The notes under the pieces are model-generated. The model did no database searches. It was not told where the DNA came from and saw only the letters and a list, made by a program, of their open reading frames with translations. From contig JABMLP010000027.1 in the NCBI GenBank assembly GCA_013176395.1, forward strand, positions 310,001 to 374,000: DNA of 64,000 nt, in the 5' to 3' direction. Both the position numbers and the translations under genes were made by a program. Source of the DNA: Venturia oleaginea. Lineage: Eukaryota; Ascomycota; Dothideomycetes; Venturiales; Venturiaceae. This document shows, piece by piece, positions 45,104-56,492 of the stretch (within the stretch, counting starts at the first letter, position 1; every line of letters begins with the position of its first letter).

Positions 45104-46952
45104 ACGTATTCCACCATCGAGTGGGTCAACCCATCGAGCGGGTCAGTTTATGCCAAGACCAGCTGCTCCCTTATCAACACAATATGTCTCAACAACAAAA
45201 CGCGCAATCATCTAACAGAGAAGGCAGAATCCAGCTTGCCCTTTCTGCCTACAATACCCACCAATTCCGAAGCCTCCGGCGCGCTGCTGAGGCGTTTGAT
45301 ATACCTCCTTCAACATTAACTAGGCGATATAACGAAATTACGTATCGCCTAGATACTCGCAACGCCCGACACAAGCTCACTACGACTGAAGAGCAGACAA
45401 TTGTCCAATACATCCTCGACCTCGATTCGCGAGGATTCGTGCCCCGGCTGTGTGAGGTAGCAGATATGGCGGATAAACTACTGGGTGTACGCGGTGGAGA
45501 GCCAGTAGGGAAAAACTAGGCTGAGAGGTTCATAACGCGCTCAGATGAGCTCAAGATGGCCTTCAATCGAGCTAAGGATAGGCAGAGGATACTACAGGAA
45601 GATCCAGAGATTATTGGCGCGTGGTTCAAGCTCGTTACAGACACCAAGGCAAAGTACGGTATCCACGACGAGGATACGCACAACTTTGACGAGATTGGCT
45701 TCCAGATGGGCGTTATTGGGTCAATGAAGGTCGTCACAGCTTCTGAAAGACGTACACGGCCTAATTTAATCCAGCCAGGCGATCGCGAGTGGGTTACAGT
45801 TATCCAGAGTATCTGCGCCGCTGGGTATGCGACCCCGCCCTTCATTATCTACAAAGGACGCGTTCATATTTCTGCGTGGTATGAGGAGGCAGATATACCA
45901 CGGAATTGGAAGCTCTCGGTCTCTGAGAACGGCTGGACAAATAACGCGCTTGGTCTTGAGTGGTTGAAGCACTTTAACGCGTATACAAAGGCGCGGCAGG
46001 TGGGGGTATACAGGCTGCTTATTTTGGACGGCCATGAGAGCCATCTCAGCCAGGATTTCAAGGACTACTGCCTCGAAAACAAGATTATAACCCTCTGCAT
46101 GCCATCGCACTCGTCGCATATACTCCAGCCCCTTGACGTGGTCTACTTCTCGCCGTTGAAGCGCAAGTACTCCCAACGCGTCCGGGACTTGGCACGCCGA
46201 CGCGTGTACCATATCAACAAGGAAGGCTTTCTCCCTGCCTTCAAAGACGCGTTTTTCGACGTGTTTATGAAAGATAACTGTCAAAAGGCTTTTGAGGCAG
46301 TAGGGCTAGTCCCTATCGACGCGCAGGTGGTGTTGGATCGCCTTGAAGTACGGCTACGAACCCCGCCAGAAACCCATCTCCCAGAAACGCCGTGGCAGTC
46401 CAAGACTCCAAGTAATACTTATGAATTTGGATCCCAATCCAAGCTCGTAAGCGAGTCTTTTACTCGGTCACCAGTTACTGCGCAGGCAGGCTTTTCCCAG
46501 CTTGTTAAGGGCGCTGAATTGATGCTACACCAAAACGCTCTACTTGTTGCGCGTAACCGCGAGCTTGAAGAGCAATTAGCAGTAACAACGAACCGAAAAT
46601 GGCGCAAAAGGAAGTGGATCCAGCAAGGTGGTACTATTGAGTATGGGACTGCAGCAGCGCAGGTAGCTGCAGAGGCGTCTATAGCGCCTCAGGGATCAAA
46701 GAAGGCTCGTGGTAGTGGTGGTCAAGAAACAGCCCGACCAATTCAACGGCGCAGTAGGAACTGCGGCGCAGCTGGGCATAATGCGCGAACTTGTAAAAAA
46801 GATATCAAGATATCTTCTGAATCAGATAGCAGCACGACGGACTTAGAATCTATTGTTGATAGCGATTAAATTGAAGAGTCGTAACATAAGTTGGTCGTGC
46901 CAAGCCTTTTTGACCCGCTCGATGGGTTGACCCGCTCGATGGTGGAATACGT
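45104..46952 (+). mobile_element. Fot1/pogo-family DNA transposon, full length
   Basis: This 1849-bp element has TA target duplications at 45102-45103 and 46953-46954 and 42-bp inverted repeats (45104-45145 and 46911-46952) that differ at one base. Each repeat contains a block, ATCGAGCGGGTCA, twice in tandem. One transposase gene lies inside on the plus strand. Insertion is into the intron of the small secreted-protein gene. Confidence 0.93.
45184..46869 (+). pseudogene. Fot1/pogo transposase, intact except one TAG codon
   Basis: A frame of 562 codons runs from ATG 45184 to TAA 46869 with one TAG at codon 112 (45517-45519). The copy at 47141-48174 has TGG (Trp) at this place, so a G-to-A change (CCA to CTA on the other strand) created the stop. 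Domains: psq-type helix-turn-helix (RSLRRAAEAFDIPPSTLTRRY), CENP-B-type DNA-binding region (LCEVADMADKLLGVRGG), and DDE_1 core with Asp in HNFDEIGF, Asp in LILDGHESH and Asp in LQPLDVVYF. There are 35 residues between the last two, that is, DD35D as in Fot1. A Cys-x4-His-x4-Cys piece (CGAAGHNARTC) near the end resembles a broken zinc knuckle. Confidence 0.92.
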
Positions 46953-47140
46953 TATAGGATAGAAAGATACGATAAAGGATAGCATCGAGCCTCTCAAGCT
47001 CGGATAATGCGATAAACTATAGGAACTGCTGATACCCCCTTGCTAATGCTTTACAGGTCATATGCAATGTAGAACCCAATAAACCAGGCCATTGCAACGT
47101 ATACATAGGTGCTGTCAGGAGGAGAAATAAGCGGCCGAGA

Positions 47141-48174
47141 ACGTCACCGAGCCGGCCACTTTTCCTTGGCACGACCAACTCATATTACGCCTCTTCAATT
47201 TTATCGCTATCAACAATAGATTCCAAGTCTGTCGTGCTGCTATCTGATTTAGAGGATATCCCAATATCCTTTTTACACCTTCGCTCACCCCCCTACTTGA
47301 CGCGCCTTCGTATGCGCGTCAAAGTGCTTCAACCACTTAAGACCAAGCGCATTGTTTGTCCAGCCGTTCTCAGAGACCGAGAGCTTCCAATTCCGTGGTA
47401 TATCTGCCTCCTCATACCACGCAGAGATTTGAACGCATCCTTTGTAGATAATGAAGGGCGGGGTCGCATACCCAGCGGCGCAGATACTCTGGATAACTGT
47501 AACCCACTCGCGATTGCCTGGCTGGATCAAATTTGGCCGTGTACGTCTTTCAGAAGCTGTGACGACCATCATTGACCCAATAACGCCCATCTGGAAGCCA
47601 ATCTCGTCAAAGTTGTGCGTATCCTTGTCGTGGATGCCGTACTTGGCTTTAGTATCTGCAACGAGCTTGAACCACGCGCCGTAATCTCTGGGTCTTCCTG
47701 TAGTATCCTCTGCCTATCCTTGGCTCGATTGAAGGCCATCTTGAGCTCATCTGAGGGCGTTACGAACCTCTCAGCCCAGTTTTTCCCTACTGGCTCTCCA
47801 CCGCGTACACCCAGCAGTTTATCCGCCATATCTGCCACCTCACACAGCCGGGGCGCAAATCCTCGCAAATCGAGGTCGAGGACATATTGGAAAAGCGTTT
47901 GCTCTTCTGTTGCAGTGAGCTTATGGGAGTTTGGGCGAGTTTGAGATGGAGAGGTAATTCCGCAGAGCCGATCAGAGAGCCTTTGGTGTTTGATGTTGAA
48001 GGCTGCAGCAGCGCGCCGTAGGCTTTGAAATTGGCCAGAGGTATAGGCCTGAAGAGCGAGATCAATTCTGCCTTCTTCTTGAACGGCTATCGCGTTGCGT
48101 TGTTGAGACATTGCGTGTTGAAGAAGATAAGGGCTGTGCCAAGGAAAAGTGGCCGGCTCGGTGGTGGAATACGT
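47141..48174 (-). mobile_element. Defective Fot1-like element, second family member
   Basis: The right inverted repeat (ending 48174, TA at 48175-48176) is intact. The left end (47141) has ACGT followed directly by CACCGAGCC, so 7 bases (ATTCCAC) are missing and no TA lies outside. Inside, the minus-strand transposase starts at 48110 (MSQQRNAIAV) and matches the gene at 45184. It has a one-base deletion near 47692, and a large deletion joins ARQVGG to the C-terminal end, removing the second and third catalytic acids. It is related to but distinct from the 45104 element and shares repeats with the MITE at 1214. Confidence 0.88.
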
Positions 48175-48780
48175 TATACCACAACAACGATAAATCATAA
48201 TTTTAAATAGAAGAATGTAGGATAGGGAGACCTCTTTCCTCTATTTCTAGGAAGTTTTAGTATTATTCATGCGTTGTTGGTGGAGTTATAAAGGTACGAG
48301 TTGTGAATTGTGAAAAGAGAGGGGACGTTTTAAGCCGCTTATTTCTTCCACTGACAGATAGGTGGTAAAGAAGTATTTGGTTTGCGCAAACTATGCCGGA
48401 AGGTAAAACTGCACATTGGGCTTAAATCGGCCGCAGCTCTTCGTCGCGTAGTATGTAGTATGCTTATTTGTTGTGAGTAGGAATGTTCTTGTAAAAAGGA
48501 GTGGAATGGGTGTTGGATTAAAAATGTTCAGATTGACAACGCATGGTATGCTGATTATAGTTAAGACGTCGTGGAAAAAAGGCTTAGATCGAGGTTCTGC
48601 GTTCGGAGTGTGAGGTTGGACCAAAAAGGAGTGGTTGTATTGTGAAGGACTAGAATCTGTGGATATGGGATCGTGTTGGAAGCAATAACCCCAAACAAGC
48701 CCATGGCGATGCGAGAACTATCCATTGGAGAGAGAACCCGTGATGCTGATGTTGCCGTTGGTTTTTTGTCACAATCTCTG
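48175..48780. other. Intergenic, no feature seen
   Basis: AT-rich. It may contain the unrecognised remainder of the split secreted-protein gene. Confidence 0.35.
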
Positions 48781-49800
48781 TCAGCCTCCATCTTCGCCCT
48801 CGCCGTCCTCTACTATATTCTCTACTTTCCGAATCTCATCATCGCCTGCAATACATAAATCACTGCCTCGGTGTCTCATTTGTGGTGTATCCGATTTCTC
48901 GGGAACGAATTTCGGAGAGATTGGTGATTTAAGAGTCGGCGATTTCAATCCTGGTGTTGCAGGGAGAGGTACGGATGTGGGCGAGAGAGGTGTCTTTGTT
49001 TTCAGAGGTGCTGGTTTTGATATTTCCTTCTCTTCCTCGTCGGCATCGCCAAATAGAGCTTCGTCATCATCTTCCTCTTCCTCATCGGCGTCGCCAAATA
49101 GAGCTTTATCGATTTCATCATCCTCTTCTTTTTCTTCGTCGTCCTGCTCTACTTTCTTGTCCGTTGTAGCTTTGGCTGACGCTGGCGTCGGTGTCATAGT
49201 TGTCGGCTTAAGTGCCGCTGGGACAGCTTTCTTGTCCTTTACAGCCGCAGCAGCTTCTTGGGCCAGTTGTGTCATTGTAGAGCTCATCCCCGATGGAGCT
49301 TTGTTCTCCTGTGATGCCACGTTGCCCTTGGCAGATACAGTTGCCGCCGCTGAATCTTGTTTCGAGGGTGTATATTGCACGGAGGGTGTACCAGCGGAGG
49401 TTTTCATTCCCTGTGCGGGCGTAGTCGTGACAGAGGTGGCTGTGGTGGCCACTTCGCCGATTGCATCCTTGAGCTCACCGAATTCGTTCCAGTCTTCTAC
49501 TTGCTCGAGGTCCTATCGTGAATTGTCAATATACAGCTCTTGCTTCGAGGAGACATAAGGGCATACAGCAATCACAAACCCCTCCTTCACAAGAAGTGGT
49601 AGCTTCTTTCCCCTCGCCCTCCTCTGGAACAACTTCTTAGCGCCCTCATTCGTAGCCGTGTCAACATAAGAGAACGGAATTCGAGCGGCCTTAAGGATAG
49701 TCTCAATACGTGAGGTTGCTGTTATGATGTGTGAAGAGCCAGCTGTCAAGGACGTAAACAGGTATAGGGCCGGATCATCTTCCCAGCTTTTCAGCTCCAT
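48781..49800 (-). CDS. SH3BGR/glutaredoxin-like protein with acidic tail
   Basis: Two exons (49800-49567, 49512-48781) join in phase 0 to 321 residues. Residues 10-100 match the thioredoxin-fold SH3BGR domain: LYLFTSLTAG, RIETILKAARIPFSYVD, KKLPLLVKEGFVIADLEQVEDW. The usual CxxC of glutaredoxin is absent, as in other SH3BGR proteins. The rest is Ala/Thr/Pro-rich and then very acidic, with a duplicated ALFGDADEEE block about 15 residues apart and SP/TP sites near the end. A protein-interaction or redox-sensing role is inferred from the fold only. Confidence 0.8.
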
Positions 49801-50360
49801 GTCGACGCGTTCACAGGTTGTATTTGACCTCCCTCTTCAATTGTGTCTTTTCAGAATTCCGACTTTGTTGTTGTGCTGAATAGCTGGGTTCAACGAAACA
49901 GGTGCTATTGTTGCCGATCGTGGTGGGGCTCTGGATGGGGGAACAAGGGCTGATTTGCGCGTCTTTGCTGGCTGTTCGTAATGGCAAGTCGGTATAATGC
50001 TCTTCGAGACTACAGAGCTGTGTAGTGTTAAGACTCGAGAGAGATGGATTATGGTGTTGAGTCAATCATTATTGTGGACTCGGAGTAACCTCACGTGCAC
50101 CTTTTGATGAGTTGGCGGCCTACTTATTCGTGGGGCGTTCGTTTCGAGCTCGTTGGTAGAATCTTCATGATAAGTAAATAAACATCGATTATTACATGTA
50201 TGCTGCTTCGCTTCGCTATGTTGTTGAGCCTATGGAACAAATGCATCCATCAAGTAGCCAAACACGCAAAGAAAATAAGACCTCAAAACACGGAAGGCCT
50301 GCCTGGTATCAGATTTGACAACCAAAAGTCAAAAGAAAAGGAAACAGCTATCCACCAGCT
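49801..50360. other. Intergenic, no feature seen
   Basis: It contains the promoter of the SH3BGR-like gene and the 3' flank of the LMBD1-like gene. Confidence 0.35.
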
Positions 50361-52194
50361 TCAATCATCCGCACCGTCGCCATTCGAGGTAGCGCCGTAA
50401 TGTTGCTGTCTCGCCTTAGAGCGTCCAGTGATATCCTGCCATGTAGCGTTGAACCTGCGTCCAGTGCTTGCAAGAAGACCCTCTTCTTCTTCTTCCTCTA
50501 GATCCGCATCCATTTGCTCGCTGTCGAAGTGGGGCGTCCTGAATAAGGTCGTGACGAACACGATCAAGTAGATAGCCAAGAAGCCGAACTGGGCCCAGAA
50601 AAGAACAACGCCGAAGAAAGGGAAGTTGACAGTGATGCGATTGATGAAAGTGCTGACAACACTTGGGGTGCATACATCCCTGGCAATTGGATTGGTGGAA
50701 AGCTCCGAGCATTTGCGAATGGCGCTCTTATGATCAGAGCAATCTGGCTGCTCGCCAGGGTGTTTGGGGGGCAAGTTGCAGTAGGTTTGAGGACCCCAGG
50801 TGGCGTACTGTGGTGCGACCATCATGGCCACAGAGTAGTTGATGGCCAGAACGATCAACGTGAGTAGGACGGTTGCCAGGAGAAGAGCCTGAGGAGAAGT
50901 TCTACCCTTTCGGATCTTGAAGATTGTAATCCAGAGGAATCGAATGCCAACAACAGCGATTCCGACAACGGAGGAGGTGAACAAGAGAAGAATGAGAAGG
51001 AGAAAGATAACGTAGTCGATTGGGAAGACCTTAGCACTGATAACCATCAGCCAGTTGACAGGCTGGAAGATGTTGATGTGTCCTAGAAGGTAGCCACACT
51101 TGACGCCGCAAATTGAGTTCTTAGCCTTGTCAATACCAGTGATGAGCATGGAAGTCCAAATGATCAAGGTTATGATAATGAGCAAGAAGCCGCCGATGAG
51201 CTTGAGAGGGCGGAACACTGCTTCCGTCTTCAACCAAGCCCTCATGAACCAGGACGAACCTTCGCCACGGGTTTCGGCTGCGAGACGCTCTCTTCTAACC
51301 AATGTACGCTCTTCTCGAACAAGGGCTTCAAGCTCGCGTCGGTCACGAGAATCGAGTCCACCCTCACGTCCCTCATTTCGTCCCTCAAGTTGACGCTGTC
51401 TTTCCCGGTTTTGCTCCAGTTGAGTTGCAGTATTCTGGGCCAGTGTGGGTGCAGAGATAGATGGAGCCGACTTGATCAATCGAATCGGCAAAAGAGCAAG
51501 ACCAGTTGCAGTGTACAGAATGTAGACGAATGTGCCGATGGTAATTAGGAGGCCCAATGCAAAGGTCAAAGCGCGTTCGCCATCTACAGCACGAATTAGC
51601 TTTGTGTATCCTTTTCTCGAAGTATCAGAACTTACGGTTCTCTTGGATTAGTCTCTTGAAGTAATCCAAGTCCATATGGCCTCCCTCTTTGATGCCCTTT
51701 GCAAAGGGCACAAAAAAGCCAACCAAGAACAGAATGACGACAAGCAGAATGAAGACGATAGTGTACTTGAAAGCACCCCAAATCCTCGTCCCAATTGTCT
51801 GCGTACCTTCCTCTGTTGCTGTCTGGTCATATTCCTCAAAGTAGAAGTAGGTGAATGGTACGACAAGCAGACACAAGACAGCATCCAACGAGTATAGCGT
51901 GTAGTACACAACTTTGAGTGTAAAGACAATGTTTTCAACCGTATCTGGCGTTGCCCAATCCTTCTTTCGGCCCAACTTGGAGCTTGCGGTTGAGGAAACG
52001 AGGGCAATGTCGACGGGCATGAGGAGGACGGTGGCGAGCAACGCGCTCATGGTGAGGATGCATACTGTGGTGACCGAGGCGGCGCGTTCTCGTGGGTCCT
52101 GATATAGGAAGACGAATACTCCAGCGATGACCAACAAGATGCCAATTGCTACTGCGTAGGCAACCCAGATCAGACTTGTTTGGATGAGAGCCAT
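50361..52194 (-). CDS. LMBR1-domain membrane protein (LMBD1/lysosomal cobalamin transporter-like)
   Basis: Two exons (52194-51636, 51583-50361) give 593 residues. Nine or so membrane helices are visible: five before the long cytosolic loop, which is rich in Glu/Arg ([16 protein letters not shown]), and four after it. The [18 protein letters not shown] and [20 protein letters not shown] helices and the position of the loop match the LMBR1-like family. The human member LMBD1 helps export vitamin B12 from lysosomes. Most fungi do not use B12, so the vacuolar role here is inferred and the substrate is open. A poly-Glu run (EEEEEEG) lies before the C-terminus. Confidence 0.88.
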
Positions 52195-52983
52195 GATGCG
52201 GTGCGGTGCGGTGCGGAGCTGAGCTCAGCCCTGTTGTGCCGGTTATGCTGGTGTTGGGTTAAGCAGCCTGTCCAGAGGCTGTTTTCAGAACGATTGAAAG
52301 GCACGAAGTCAGTTTGGCATGGAGAAGTGGTTCGACCAGGAGTGGTTTGTGTTAGATCAAGGATTGGAAGCCTCAGGTCAAGGTCAAGGTCAAGGTCGAA
52401 GTCAAGCTCCAGGCAATGACGTTTGGCTTGCATAAAGAACAACCACCTGCAGGTGCAGCCAAGGGCCGTCCATCATTTTCAATTCAAGATCAATTCTCAT
52501 TTCTCTCTGCCATCGTGGAACAACTAGTACATAGTACGAAGTGGTCAGGAATCTGGACATATTGTTCTATGTATAGATGTTGCGCAAGGTTTCCCCGGCG
52601 TATCCCCCTGTGATGGACTTCCTTGTTGAGCATCATTTTGTTGTTTACATTGCCAACGCGATTGGCGACCCCGCAGACAGAGCTGAGAGTCTAGGCCTTG
52701 ATAGCAGTCTTTTGAATATCTTCATAGACCATCTCAACTCCTTGGTCATAAACGTCGAAATACAAGGAAATAGTGTTCCAACCTCTGGTCGTCAATTACG
52801 TGAACCCATGTCCTTCGCCTTCCATACATGCTGCCATCCATCCCATCCCATTCCGTCATAGTTCCTGGAACTCATCGAGGTATCAATAAAATGCATCCAT
52901 TCAAAAAGAGATAGTCGCCTCCGTAGTGTCCTCATGTGTTTATTAAACTAGCTTCGAGACGCGTCCGTGTCCTGTACATATTT
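52195..52983. other. Intergenic with a short AAGGTC repeat
   Basis: Near 52376-52400 the 6-mer AAGGTC repeats four times. The right part is the 3' flank of the casein kinase gene. No gene is seen. Confidence 0.5.
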
Positions 52984-54277
52984 TCAACTACTCGACGCTG
53001 TGTTGTTGTTCTGTATCGCTGCCTGTTGACGGACTGGGTGGAAATAAGGATGAGCCATGGCCTCCTTGGCCGTCAACCGTTCCTAGAGTTCATTATAAGA
53101 ATGGACGACAAGAGAAGGTGTGCGTTCTTACCTGGTGGTCGTAACGCAACAACTTGTCTAAAAAGTCGATGGCCTCATTGCTCACAAACCGTTGATTATC
53201 TTGGTTGATGAAACTATGCCAGCTCTTTTTTGGAAACCTCCCAAGAATGTCGTCATACTGAGCATCCAGCTCAATGTCATACTTGTCGAGATAATCGAAC
53301 AGATCTTCCGTCCCAAGGACTTTGGCAATTTTCACCAGCTGATCCGAATTGCTGTTGCCGTGGAAAAATGGTTCTTTGCGGAAGATCATGGACGCAAACA
53401 TGGCCCCTAACGACCACATGTCCAGCGAGTAGTCGTATTCTTGGAAGTCCACAAGCAGTTCCGGGCCTTTGAAGTATCGGGATGCGACGCGGACATTGTA
53501 TTCGGTGCCCTGGTGGTAGAATTCGGCAAGACCCCAATCGATGAGCCGTAGCTGGGGCTCTATTAGTGAAAAATTCACAGGGTGGGCACAATATGTCGAC
53601 AGAACGCACCTTGTGGTTCTCGTGGTCTATCATTACATTGTGTGGTTTGACATCACGGTGCATGATTCCCTTGCTGTGGCAGTAGTCGAGTGCCTGGTCT
53701 CGAGGTCAGATAAACCTCATTTCCATATAGCTATCTTTCCCATACCTTGAGTAGTTCCATAATGTAGAAGCGGACATCATAGTCTGTAAACTTCGGATAC
53801 AGGCTCCTGAAGTCGGTGTTGTTAACGTATTCGAAGATAAGGGACGGCGTCTTGCTCTGCGGCCATGAGTCCATGTCAGTTTCCTCTATGAGGCGCTCCT
53901 CCTTGCTGAGTTCTCTGACCTGGTTGTCGCGCACAACGTCCAGGAGTGCGACAATATTTGGACCTCCAGAGAGATTCTGCAAGATTTTGATTTCTCGTTT
54001 TATCTTCTTCTTCTTCACCGGCTTCAGGACCTTGATGACGCATTTCTGGTAGTTGACGACGTTTATGCCTTCGAAGACCTCGGAGTATTTGCCTCGACCT
54101 GTATATCAAATGTCAGTGGAACCAATATCAGCCAACTGTGGATATGGCAGTCGCAGGCGCACCAATCTTGCGCACCACCTCGTAATTCTCCAAGACTCCC
54201 CAGGAGATATTGACGCTGTCGTAGTCCCAGTAGGACCTAGGCATGTTTGCGTTGACATCGGCGTAGACGCGAGCCAT
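52984..54277 (-). CDS. cka1: Casein kinase II catalytic subunit alpha
   Basis: Exons 54277-54163, 54098-53920, 53856-53746, 53693-53610, 53551-53132 and 53082-52984 give 335 residues, normal for CK2 alpha. Seen in order: the Gly-rich loop GRGKYSEVF, the Lys cluster [15 protein letters not shown] typical of CK2, [12 protein letters not shown] in place of DFG (a CK2 hallmark), and the PELL segment. It is a constitutive Ser/Thr kinase of nucleus and cytosol that prefers acidic sites and pairs with the beta subunit. The 63-nt intron 53919-53857 is in frame and has no stop. If it is kept, 21 acidic residues are inserted before [11 protein letters not shown]; family sequences lack them, so I treat it as an intron. 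The divergent neighbour is RNase P p30. Confidence 0.97.
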
Positions 54278-54743
54278 GGCGGGCTGTGTCGGGAATTGAC
54301 TCGATATGTGGTTGGAGAGAGGAGGATGGCTCGGGCTTGCGAAGGGTATGATACAGCTGAATGAGACGGAGAGGCAGAGTATGGTATGAATGGAGCGTAG
54401 GCTTTGTGCCTTTCGCTGTTCGTGGTGTTGATTCTCCCACCAGGTTTGTCGGATGTGATGGCAGAGGGGAGGCGAGCGAAGGGTCGAGTGTTGGGGGGGA
54501 GGTTGAAGTCAAGTCTTGTTGTCTCCTTCCTGCCTTTGAACAGAAACATCAACACTGCCGGGAATTAATCGCGTGTTATTGACCCATCGCGTGAATACTT
54601 CTGCCATCCTTTGAAACATCCGTCACCTTTTTGATTTACCTACAGTCGAGCAATGCTGCTTCTGGTACCAAGAAAGCTGCCTCCATACGCAGAAACTAGA
54701 CCCTAGCACCTCTTTCAAACTTTTTTACATCACTTACTCAGCA
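54278..54743. promoter_or_regulatory. Bidirectional promoter region, CK2 alpha and RNase P p30
   Basis: 466 bp between two divergent housekeeping genes. No specific site is recognised with confidence. Confidence 0.5.
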
Positions 54744-55812
54744 ATGTACTATGATTTGAATGTCCCATGGACTTCAAGAGATGCGGATCTCCAGAGAAAG
54801 ATATCCTTTCTTGCCGACTGTGAATATTCTCGTCTTATTCAAAAAACGGCGTAAGCTAATATCATTAAGTAGGATACAACGTACTGGCTCTCAGCCATAC
54901 ACTATCAGGAAAATTTCCGGTAGACATAGTGAGTCTTGAAAGCATCCCTCACAATTTTTGAACTGACTTCTTCAGACATGTCCAATTCCCGCGACCCTGC
55001 CTTTCGCCGTGCCTTCTACGGTCCAAGTCCTTCGGCGCCTTACCTTGGTCATTCAAGACAGCTCTCAGAACCACCGTATCAAGGACCTCACGTCCCCATC
55101 TTCAGGATATGATATCCTCGCCGTACGGCCCACGGATGAGAAGACACTTCAGCACGCGTGTGGTAGTTTGGAATGCGACATTATCTCCCTCGACCTCACG
55201 ATCCGCTACCCTTTTCATTTCAAGTACAGGATGTTCTCACAAGCAATTGAGCGAGGAACCCGTATCGAGCTTTGCTACGGACCAGGAATAGCCTCGTTTG
55301 ACAGTACTTCCAGACAGAGAGTGATTGAGAATGCAACAGCTCTAATCAAAATCACAAGAGGAAGAGGTTTGATCATATCTAGCGAGGCTACAAATGTTCT
55401 TTCGTGCAGAGCTCCTGCAGACATTGTCAATTTGGCTACGATCTGGGGATTGGGACAAGAGAGGGGAATGGAAGCCGTCACGAAGGAAGCCCGAAGCTGT
55501 GCTGTCGCTGCACAAATCAAGCGCACAAGCTATAGAGGCGTTATTGATGTCATTTATGGCGGGGAGAAGCCAGTGAAAGAGAGTGCTCCAACAAAGCAAG
55601 AGAAGAACCAGGCCAAAGGGAAAAGGAAGGCGGCCGAGATGACCGTGGAGCCAGAGAAGGACAATACGGACAAACCATTGTCGAAGCGACAGATGAAGAA
55701 AATGGCAGCGGAGGCAAGAAAAGCGAATGGTGTCAATAAGGAGGCAGATGATGGAAAAGGGAAGGCCCAGAATGGAACCGAAATGGACGTCGATAATCCA
55801 ACAAAGCCTTAG
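54744..55812 (+). CDS. RPP1: RNase P/MRP protein subunit p30
   Basis: Three exons (54744-54819, 54870-54928, 54976-55812) give 323 residues. The joined N-terminus reads MYYDLNVPWT, FLADLGYNVLALSHTLSGK and CPIPATLPF, as in Rpp30/Rpp1, a TIM-barrel protein of the RNase P and MRP complexes that mature tRNA and rRNA. The DILAVRPTDEKTLQHAC and RGTRIELCYGPGI segments are characteristic. The last 90 residues are Lys/Glu-rich with KGKRKAAE and SKRQMKKM as likely nuclear signals. It acts in nucleus and nucleolus. Confidence 0.95.
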
Positions 55813-56492
55813 TATATCGGCATCCAATGAGTGGTATACTAGAAGAAGCGGAGGCACGCGGTGTCTTCAATTCGGTGCCTCTTGAACACACAGTAACCAA
55901 GGTTATCGACGGCTTGGAAGACTCTCAATTCGAGATCAACTGTGGTGAGTTTCTGGCAATCTTCGGAAGTTGTATCGCCAGAAATTCATCAATACCGATC
56001 TTTAGTTGCAGACGATAATGCTGATTTAGCTGTACTTCAAGGAGCAATGAATGAATGAAGCCGCTGTGGAGGTATGCTTCTCCATGACTTGCAACAGCAG
56101 TTCTACAGGTGATGACCCGCAGGTACGGTACAAAAATGCCGGAGATTCAAAATTCCAGTCATGTTGCATTATCTTCCGAAGCCCAAAATTGAGCCTTTTG
56201 GATTCAAATTGTGGGATCCAGAATCGAAATTACGAGTGCACAGCGCCCGAACTATCCTCATGTCCAGGAACAAGTTCTTCCACTTACCTATCACCCAGCA
56301 GTCTGCAACCCGGAGAAGGATCGCTCACTGCTATTTCACTGTGCACTTATCTTTCAGATCTCAACCTGTAGCTGAGCCCTGGCACCGGATCTCTACACAA
56401 CATGAGTTCTACATCTTCAGCCCCACCACGATCATTCAACAACATCTCTCTCCCTTCTCGATCACCGTTCATTTCTTCAGAGAGGAAAAGAT
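55813..56492. other. Intergenic with pseudogene relic
   Basis: Bases 55890-56010 read LEDSQFEI, then in another frame RQKFINTDL, and resemble relics at 21050-21180 and 34150-34215. The rest shows no gene. Confidence 0.45.

Larger units (their letters stand above)
44940..47140 (+). pseudogene. Small secreted Cys-containing protein gene split by two transposons
   Basis: Exon 1 (44940-45008) encodes MKLISFYPALFLANISSVEGEDL, a typical secretion signal, and ends at a GTGAGT donor. After a complete Fot1 element (45104-46952) comes a matching intron end with branch site (TTGCTAATGCTTTACAG, 47040-47056). Exon 2 from 47057 continues in phase: VICNVEPNKPGHCNVYIGAV, then a basic stretch, until a second element begins at 47141. 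The host intron would have been about 200 nt without the insertion. The remaining 3' part is not recognised after 48174. Small size, signal peptide and Cys pairs are typical of candidate effectors or other secreted peptides; function unknown. The second insertion certainly disrupts coding. Confidence 0.65.
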
